Shown in pieces: positions 20,952 to 26,477 of a stretch of 29,180 nt of DNA (positions are counted from its first letter, which is position 1; every line of letters begins with the position of its first letter). Source of the stretch: a virus; IMG/VR virus record IMGVR_UViG_3300021197_000362, positions 1-29,180 of that record; one strand, written 5' to 3'. Position numbers and translations under genes: made by a program. The notes under the pieces were generated by a model. That model did not search any database, had not been told where the DNA came from, and was given only the letters and a program-made list of their open reading frames with translations.

Positions 20952-22247
20952 TTAGCGGTAGAACTTAGGAACGAACCCCAAAACTTCTGAGACTTGCTTA
21001 ATTACTTCTCGCTCAATGTCAATAGCTTCTTGTTCTGTTTGAGCGTTTGCTGTTTTCTCTTCTATGTCTCTACGAGCTTTTTGCATTATAGAAGCGTACC
21101 TCTGTTTTTTATCTTCAAAACCAACCATTGTTGCGTCTAGTCCTGCGTTTATCTGAGAAGCCAAATGCCTATCAGCAACCAGTGACATGTCGCTAGACGC
21201 CGCCAAAATTCTTTCTTCTGCTTGTAAATACCTAAGTATTTCTTCTGAGGAAGCGTTAGCCGCAGGAAAACCTTGAGAAAATATTCTGACATCAGTGTCT
21301 GAAGCCACACCGGTAGGTAGGGAGGTAATAATGTCTGTGTTTCTCGTTCTCAAGAAAGCTGTCTTAGCTTCTTCTTCAGCATCTCTTAAGCCAGCAATGT
21401 CTAAAACAGAAGTCCTCCAATCACTAAGAATACCAGTGGTTTTTTGACTAGTAATAAGTTCCTGCTGTAGCTGTCTGTTCCTCGCTAAACCTATAGAAGA
21501 TTTTGTAGATTCTGCTGAGATTTGGTTGTTTCTTTTTTCTACATTAGAACCTACTGATCCTCTTCCTTCAGATCCTTCAGACTCAACAACTTCTCCAAGC
21601 ACTCTTTCTCTTAAGAAAGTACCGTCAGCCGCATAAAAACTAACTACCTCTACGAGTTTACCTTCTCTTAAGACTTGGGCTTTTTCTTTGTAACCTTTAG
21701 TTTCGCTGCCTTTTTTATCTTCTTTTAAAACCTCTTTTGCGTAGTCGTTGGGAGTAATAGCCCTAGTTTTAAGGAGTTCGTATAACTGTTTGTCTTTATC
21801 GGTAGCGCCTTCTCGTTCAGCACGTTCTTTAGCGTCTAATAAAGCTCTACGCATAGTCACAGCTTCGTCAAAAGCCTCATCTGTTGCTGCTCTTCCTTCT
21901 ATTAAAGCATCTCTGCGTTTTTTAGCGTCAGCTACACTAGCGTCTGTGCGAGCTACTTTTCTATCTGACACTTGTTGCGCTCGTTCGGCTGCAGTTTTAA
22001 AAGCAGAAGCCAATTCTGTGTTGCCTTGAATAGCATATTGTTGAGACAGTTTAAACAACGCGTTTGGATTATTTTGATGTTGCTCAAGAAGTCTTAATCC
22101 CTCACGCTCGTTACGCTTTTTCTTGATGTTTCCACCGATACCTGTAAGCATCCCTTGCACGTTTTGCCCTAAACCGGCGTAACCAGATCCAATCTGAGAG
22201 CCGACGTTCTGCCCAGACATCGCTAAAATTTGTCCAATATTACTCAT
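20952..22247 (-). CDS. Internal virion protein candidate
   Basis: The 431-residue protein begins MSNIGQILAMSGQNVGSQIG (Gly/Gln-rich, glycine-zipper-like), followed by a basic helix (IKKKRNEREGLRLLEQHQNN) and long charged coiled-coil regions (AERAQQVSDRKVARTDASVA; RRALLDAKERAEREG; VIKQVSEVLGFVPKFYR). Such a Gly-rich start and helical body are typical for the smaller ejection proteins of short-tailed phages. The ATG follows CAGGAGAGTTAAG. It is coupled in order with the 364- and 896-residue proteins, and the three look like one ejection module. No family was named. Confidence 0.7.
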   Translation of the reverse strand: MSNIGQILAMSGQNVGSQIGSGYAGLGQNVQGMLTGIGGNIKKKRNEREGLRLLEQHQNNPNALFKLSQQYAIQGNTELASAFKTAAERAQQVSDRKVARTDASVADAKKRRDALIEGRAATDEAFDEAVTMRRALLDAKERAEREGATDKDKQLYELLKTRAITPNDYAKEVLKEDKKGSETKGYKEKAQVLREGKLVEVVSFYAADGTFLRERVLGEVVESEGSEGRGSVGSNVEKRNNQISAESTKSSIGLARNRQLQQELITSQKTTGILSDWRTSVLDIAGLRDAEEEAKTAFLRTRNTDIITSLPTGVASDTDVRIFSQGFPAANASSEEILRYLQAEERILAASSDMSLVADRHLASQINAGLDATMVGFEDKKQRYASIMQKARRDIEEKTANAQTEQEAIDIEREVIKQVSEVLGFVPKFYR

Positions 22248-22260
22248 CTTAACTCTCCTG

Positions 22261-23355
22261 TTAGAAGTCGAAAACGTCGCCAGCCAACCCTAGCAGACCT
22301 GAACCAAGCCCACCAACGAGGCTACTAGCGCCACTAAATAGGCCACCGTAGAGTCCAGCGAGTCCCGCCTGCTGTCCTGCTTGTGCCTGCAAGTTAGCGA
22401 GTTGTGCTTCTAGTCCGTACTCACCTTGCTGCCTACGCGCTGTGTCTACCATAGATTGTATGTTTAACGCAGGTGACAGTGCTGACATCAGAGCCGACTG
22501 AGGTGCGTAGCTTCCCTGTAGAGCACCCATGCCAAGCTGTTGTCTAGCTTGTTCTAACCCATAGCCACCCGCTAACATTCCTTGACCACCTTGCATTGCC
22601 TGTAAAGCCAGTTGTTGTTGTGCTGAACCTAGGCCTTGCGCTTGTCCTGCTAGTGAAGAACCTAGGCCAGCGTACTGAGCACCTAAGGCTGCTTGTCTGT
22701 CTCGTTCAGAGCCTGCCTGTTGCATCGCTTGTAAAGCTGCAGTGTTCTGTGCCTCTGCTCTTGCTTTTTGCATAACGAGTTGTTCAGGTGTTGCTCCGTA
22801 GAGATTAGTAGCAACTCCACCTCTGCCTTGTTGTTGCAGGCGCTCTTCCAACGCCATCTGTTGTCGCTGTTCTTCAGGATTCTGTAGGGCGCGTAGACGG
22901 TTGTAAACTTCTGTTTCACGTTCTCCTGTACCCATACCAGCCTGTTGCATAAACTGACTGCCTAAGCCCATAGCTTGCGTAGAGGCGTCTTGTATACCGC
23001 CTAAACCAAATGGGGTTTGTCCTAGCTGTTGAGCACCAAAATTCATTAGGTTAGAACCCATCATCTGAGACTGTGCAGCACCCGGAGTAGGTCCAGATAA
23101 ATTAGCAAAAGCAGACGATTGGAGCGCATTAGCAATTGCTTGCTGCTGTGGCGACAACGAATACGACGTACCGCTGGGACCGCCTGTGACTGATCCTCCG
23201 AAACCGTCCGTAACCGTGAACGGCTGAAACGAAACGTCAGGCGCGTTTATTTGAGGAAGTTGCTGACTATATATGTCAGTTATTTGAGTAGGTAAGTTGC
23301 CAAATAAATCATTAGCAACCCCACTAACTAAACCACTTAAAAAACCAAGAGCCAT
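22261..23355 (-). CDS. Gln/Gly/Ala-rich internal virion protein
   Basis: The 364-residue protein has a short hydrophobic start (MALGFLSGLVSGVANDLFGN), a Gly-rich stretch (GGSVTGGPSGTSYSLSP), and then Gln, Ala, Gly and Met-rich repeats (GLGSAQQQLALQAMQGGQGM; LAGQAQGLG; LANLQAQAGQQAGLAGLYGG) ending with glycine-zipper motifs (SLVGGLGSGLLGLAG). Such low-complexity proteins are common in marine short-tailed phages as pore- or core-forming ejection proteins. Amphipathic helices could insert in membranes. The ATG overlaps the previous stop (TAATG) after GGAGGG. The 22683-22919 minus frame is a shadow. Confidence 0.75.
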   Translation of the reverse strand: MALGFLSGLVSGVANDLFGNLPTQITDIYSQQLPQINAPDVSFQPFTVTDGFGGSVTGGPSGTSYSLSPQQQAIANALQSSAFANLSGPTPGAAQSQMMGSNLMNFGAQQLGQTPFGLGGIQDASTQAMGLGSQFMQQAGMGTGERETEVYNRLRALQNPEEQRQQMALEERLQQQGRGGVATNLYGATPEQLVMQKARAEAQNTAALQAMQQAGSERDRQAALGAQYAGLGSSLAGQAQGLGSAQQQLALQAMQGGQGMLAGGYGLEQARQQLGMGALQGSYAPQSALMSALSPALNIQSMVDTARRQQGEYGLEAQLANLQAQAGQQAGLAGLYGGLFSGASSLVGGLGSGLLGLAGDVFDF

Positions 23356-23588
23356 TAGTAAGTCCCTCCGTCAATCGTCCCTGTAGACATGGTTCCTGTA
23401 AACGTCAAATTAGGAATTGTTACAGTGCCTGTGAATGTAGGAGAAGCTAAGTCAGCTTTAGTTGCAACCGCAGTTACAATCGCGTCAAACTCTGTGTTAA
23501 ACTCTGTGCCGCGAATAACCTTGTTAGCGTGTCCAGAAGCCAAACTGTCCTTAGCAGCAAAGTTAGTTGTCTTTGTATAATTGCTCAT
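23355..23588 (-). CDS. Small tail-fibre-associated protein
   Basis: Encodes 77 residues: MSNYTKTTNFAAKDSLASGH, followed by NKVIRGTEFNTEFDAIVTAV and TFTGTVTIPNLTFTGTMSTG. I recall this opening from many marine phages (xNYTKTTxFAAKDxL...RGTEFxxEFDAI), with a C-terminal TFTGT repeat typical for trimeric beta-helix fibres. It may be an adaptor or the N-terminal anchor of a fibre. It is overlapped by the upstream gene's stop (ATGA). The real receptor-binding part is not in this protein, so it may work with a larger fibre elsewhere. Confidence 0.75.
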   Translation of the reverse strand: MSNYTKTTNFAAKDSLASGHANKVIRGTEFNTEFDAIVTAVATKADLASPTFTGTVTIPNLTFTGTMSTGTIDGGTY

Positions 23589-25150
23589 ATTGTTTTACCC
23601 ATAAGTGCTAATACGTTGATTTCTTGGAGAGATAAAGCAAAGCCGTTTATTTCTGACTCAAGACCAATTGTTACTACAGAGCCATTACCTGTGGTGTTAA
23701 TAGTAGGTCTGGTTGTTAGATCTCCACCAGTAAACTCAGCAACAGTGTACTCTGAGGCTGCTTCATTAAAGTAGTACGGAGTCTGATTACCTACCGTAAA
23801 CTCTTTCGTACTGTACGTTGTGCCAAAGTCGTAAGCCCACTTTATAAACACAGAAGAGCTATTAGCACCTACCAGTGTTGGTCTAAGTTTCTTTAACATC
23901 TTAAGTTTAGACGGATCACCAAAAGTTAAGCTAGGGCTGTAGTACCTAAAGCTGTAACTAGCTGATTTAATCACACCACCATCGTTGTACTCATCTACAT
24001 AACCTGAGTATTTACCTACGCCGTCGTCTGTTCCTATCAATAGCGTCCCGTCTGTTTTTCTTTCGTAAGACTTAAAAGGAGCAGAAGTCCACATTGTTAC
24101 CCTGTACGCTCCGTTTTCTAGTCTTGTTTTTAAGTCAAAGCAATACGTTGTGTTTTGGTCTGGAAACGTAATTAAGTAAAAAGAGTTCTCAGGACTATAT
24201 ATAGAAGCTGTTGGTGCGGCTCTTGTGGCTAGTAACGAAATAAACTCAGTTTTTACATTTAAACTTAAGTCAGATATAGGCATAGACTTTTCTTGTATAG
24301 TCCGACCAAAGCTTCTCAAGCCAGTGTCTGACACAAACAAGACATCAGTGCCAATGTGCTGCACAGAGTTTCTACAGATGCACCCAACGCCTGCTACAGT
24401 GTCTGCTAACGCCATTTGAGCAGGACTAAACGCATTAGCGTACACGAGGATGCTGTGTTTACCTAGTATAATTAGGTTGTTGTTATGAGCAACTAAGGCT
24501 CGTACTTCATCATAACCATCAGGCCACGCCTTAGATACATCTATAGAACCACTGGAACCGCCGGTAAAATCTGTTCCAATTAACAGATCAGACCAGTAGA
24601 TTCTTTGGGTGTCTGCGGCGTTATCTACGATCCACAGTCTACCATAAGCTGCTAGAGCCTCGTGACAGTACAATGTGGCGCTAGTAGTGCTGCTGGTGAC
24701 AGTACCAAACGTCCGGAGTCCTGTAGCGTTGTCGTACACCAGCGGCTCGTGTCCACGTTGGAAGAAGTACGCCTTATCGTTAAAGTTTACAATCTTCCAG
24801 TTGTCTGCAGAAATTGTGTACGAACCCGGAGTAATGTCTGTAAGCGTGTCGTCAGGGTTAGTTGACTGTGTGGTCTTAAATATCTTGTTGTTGCCTGTGA
24901 CAAATATTTCATCGTTACCTGCGTCATCGTAAAAGTAGTGCAGCTTAACAGCGTAATCAGAACCTAGAGGTGTGTTTACAGCGGTTAACAGGTCTACACC
25001 CTTGCGTGAAGCAATACGCCCACGCTTGTCAATCACAGCGTTATCAGCAATGTCAGCATAAGAAAAATCCTGACCAATTGGAGAGTCTTCTGTGTTAACT
25101 CCTTTAAAACCCGGAGCAACTAAGTTAATGCTTTGTAGAGGCAGTGCCAT
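23585..25150 (-). CDS. Tail structural protein, beta-propeller-like
   Basis: A 521-residue protein starting MALPLQSINLVAPGFKGVNT, then RGRIASRKGVDLLTAVN. It has many beta-strand units with Tyr, Trp and Gly turns (YFFQRGHEPLVYDNATGLRT; RIYWSDLLIGTDFTGGSS; LIILGKHSILVYANAFSP), a spacing that suggests a repeating-blade fold such as a propeller, then a C-terminal beta region. Its place downstream of the head-tail adaptor matches the podoviral tail tube/nozzle position (T7 gp12/P22 gp10 equivalent). No family motif was recognised, so 'tail nozzle' is inference. Cysteines (GVGCICRNS) are few. Confidence 0.7.
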   Translation of the reverse strand: MALPLQSINLVAPGFKGVNTEDSPIGQDFSYADIADNAVIDKRGRIASRKGVDLLTAVNTPLGSDYAVKLHYFYDDAGNDEIFVTGNNKIFKTTQSTNPDDTLTDITPGSYTISADNWKIVNFNDKAYFFQRGHEPLVYDNATGLRTFGTVTSSTTSATLYCHEALAAYGRLWIVDNAADTQRIYWSDLLIGTDFTGGSSGSIDVSKAWPDGYDEVRALVAHNNNLIILGKHSILVYANAFSPAQMALADTVAGVGCICRNSVQHIGTDVLFVSDTGLRSFGRTIQEKSMPISDLSLNVKTEFISLLATRAAPTASIYSPENSFYLITFPDQNTTYCFDLKTRLENGAYRVTMWTSAPFKSYERKTDGTLLIGTDDGVGKYSGYVDEYNDGGVIKSASYSFRYYSPSLTFGDPSKLKMLKKLRPTLVGANSSSVFIKWAYDFGTTYSTKEFTVGNQTPYYFNEAASEYTVAEFTGGDLTTRPTINTTGNGSVVTIGLESEINGFALSLQEINVLALMGKTI

Positions 25151-25161
25151 ACATTAGTCTC

Positions 25162-25809
25162 CTACGGGGTATACCACACGACTTCTTCGGGGTGCTTCTG
25201 TGCGTCCAGAGCAATCGCGTCAGCCATAAACTTTTCAGCAATACTAAAGTACTCAGGAACTGATGTTCCACCTGTCTCGCCGCGCTCACGAGCTAACAGA
25301 GCTATCGCTAGGTGCATTACAGGTTGACTAGGTATAACTAACTTATCAGTATCAGCACTTAACTCAGCGTTCCTAAGAGTACAGTTAAACCGTAAGTCAT
25401 ATACAGCGTCTGGCTTTGGGTATACGTCTACCTGTGTGTCACCATCAGAGTCTACGCCGTTGTACGTGTAGTACTCAGGAGCGCCTGATGCCGGTGTACC
25501 TATCAAGTACTTGTCGTCAAACCAACGCTGGGATTGGTATTCCATAGTTAAGTTTGAAGTATCGTTAATTACGTTCAGTACTTTAATTTTGTTTTGTGAT
25601 CCTGTAAGGACATAGTTAAACGTACCAGCAGAAGTTGTCACAGTAAGCGTTGTTCTCAGAGCAGACCAATCCCAAGAGTCTTCCACAAGTTTCTTAGCGT
25701 CGTTAACAAAGTCACCCGCCAGCTTACTGTACGTGCTCTCTGATACAGAAGACACTTCTTCCTCTCTCATGCGTCTAAGTACGTTGTTAACTAAATTTAA
25801 ATATGTCAT
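25162..25809 (-). CDS. Head-tail adaptor (T7 gp11 / SU10-adaptor-like)
   Basis: The 215-residue protein opens MTYLNLVNNVLRRMREEEVS, a helical start, with a second helix (KLAGDFVNDAKKLVEDSWDW) and then strand units LRTTLTVTTSAGTFNYVLTG, the general pattern of podoviral portal adaptors (P22 gp4, T7 gp11, SU10-type). The W-D-W motif after the second helix is frequent in these proteins. It attaches under the portal and receives the tail nozzle. Position before the beta-rich tail gene supports this. The start overlaps the previous stop (TTATGA). Family assignment is moderately confident. Confidence 0.75.
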   Translation of the reverse strand: MTYLNLVNNVLRRMREEEVSSVSESTYSKLAGDFVNDAKKLVEDSWDWSALRTTLTVTTSAGTFNYVLTGSQNKIKVLNVINDTSNLTMEYQSQRWFDDKYLIGTPASGAPEYYTYNGVDSDGDTQVDVYPKPDAVYDLRFNCTLRNAELSADTDKLVIPSQPVMHLAIALLARERGETGGTSVPEYFSIAEKFMADAIALDAQKHPEEVVWYTP

Positions 25810-26477
25810 AAGTATTCCCCAAACAGACTGTTGAGTATTTTGTCAAATGGGTTATTCTCTGTAAAGTACGTGTCTAATTTTTGTAGTCTTTCGTTAACTT
25901 TAGTTGTTCTAAAGTCGTCTAACGTGCCTTTTGGCTCGCCCATAAAGTAGTCTTCTGTCCAATCGTTGTCACCAGCTTCCTGTTTTTCTCTAAAGTAGTC
26001 TCTCCAACTAGGATCTTCGTCTAGCACGTTACGTTGGCCTTCTATGTGAGCCTGTATTTGGTTCATGTCGTAACCACGTCGGTACATATCTTCTACAGCG
26101 TTATTTCTACGGTACATCTGTGTTTGCAAGTCTCTGTCCATTGTCTGCGTAGAGTTTTCGTAGTAGCCTACTCCGTCAAACATGCCTCTTCTACGTTGTC
26201 TCAAACGGTCATCCATAGCTCCTTGCCAGCTTGGGTTAGGACCAGAGTAAAATGTGGGAGTACTTTCGCCCGGAACATTAGAACCAAACAACGTACTAAA
26301 GTCTTGGCTGTAGTCTTTGTCGTAGCTAAACTGGTTATCAGCTAAAAACTGATTTCTATCGTCAATTACTGACTGAGAAGCCGCCTGTTGCTGGGCGCTT
26401 CCTAGTACCATTGTTTGGTTGGTTCCCGCGACGTTCATTACGTAGCCCACGCCCGGAACATAATTTATTGATGCCAT
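25806..26477 (-). CDS. Unknown protein between adaptor and Cys-rich gene
   Basis: Encodes 223 residues, MASINYVPGVGYVMNVAGTN onward. The N-terminal third has a beta hairpin and Gln/Ala segment (VLGSAQQQAASQSVIDDRNQ), the middle is highly charged and Arg-rich (DDRLRQRRRGMFDGVGYYEN; MYRRNNAVEDMYRRGYD), and the end is acidic/aromatic (DWTEDYFMGEPKGT). It is predicted largely helical, no cysteine, no membrane segment. No family was recognised. Coupling to both neighbours (TAATG upstream, TTATGA downstream) indicates co-expression with the virion genes, so a structural or assembly role is likely. Confidence 0.6.
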   Translation of the reverse strand: MASINYVPGVGYVMNVAGTNQTMVLGSAQQQAASQSVIDDRNQFLADNQFSYDKDYSQDFSTLFGSNVPGESTPTFYSGPNPSWQGAMDDRLRQRRRGMFDGVGYYENSTQTMDRDLQTQMYRRNNAVEDMYRRGYDMNQIQAHIEGQRNVLDEDPSWRDYFREKQEAGDNDWTEDYFMGEPKGTLDDFRTTKVNERLQKLDTYFTENNPFDKILNSLFGEYL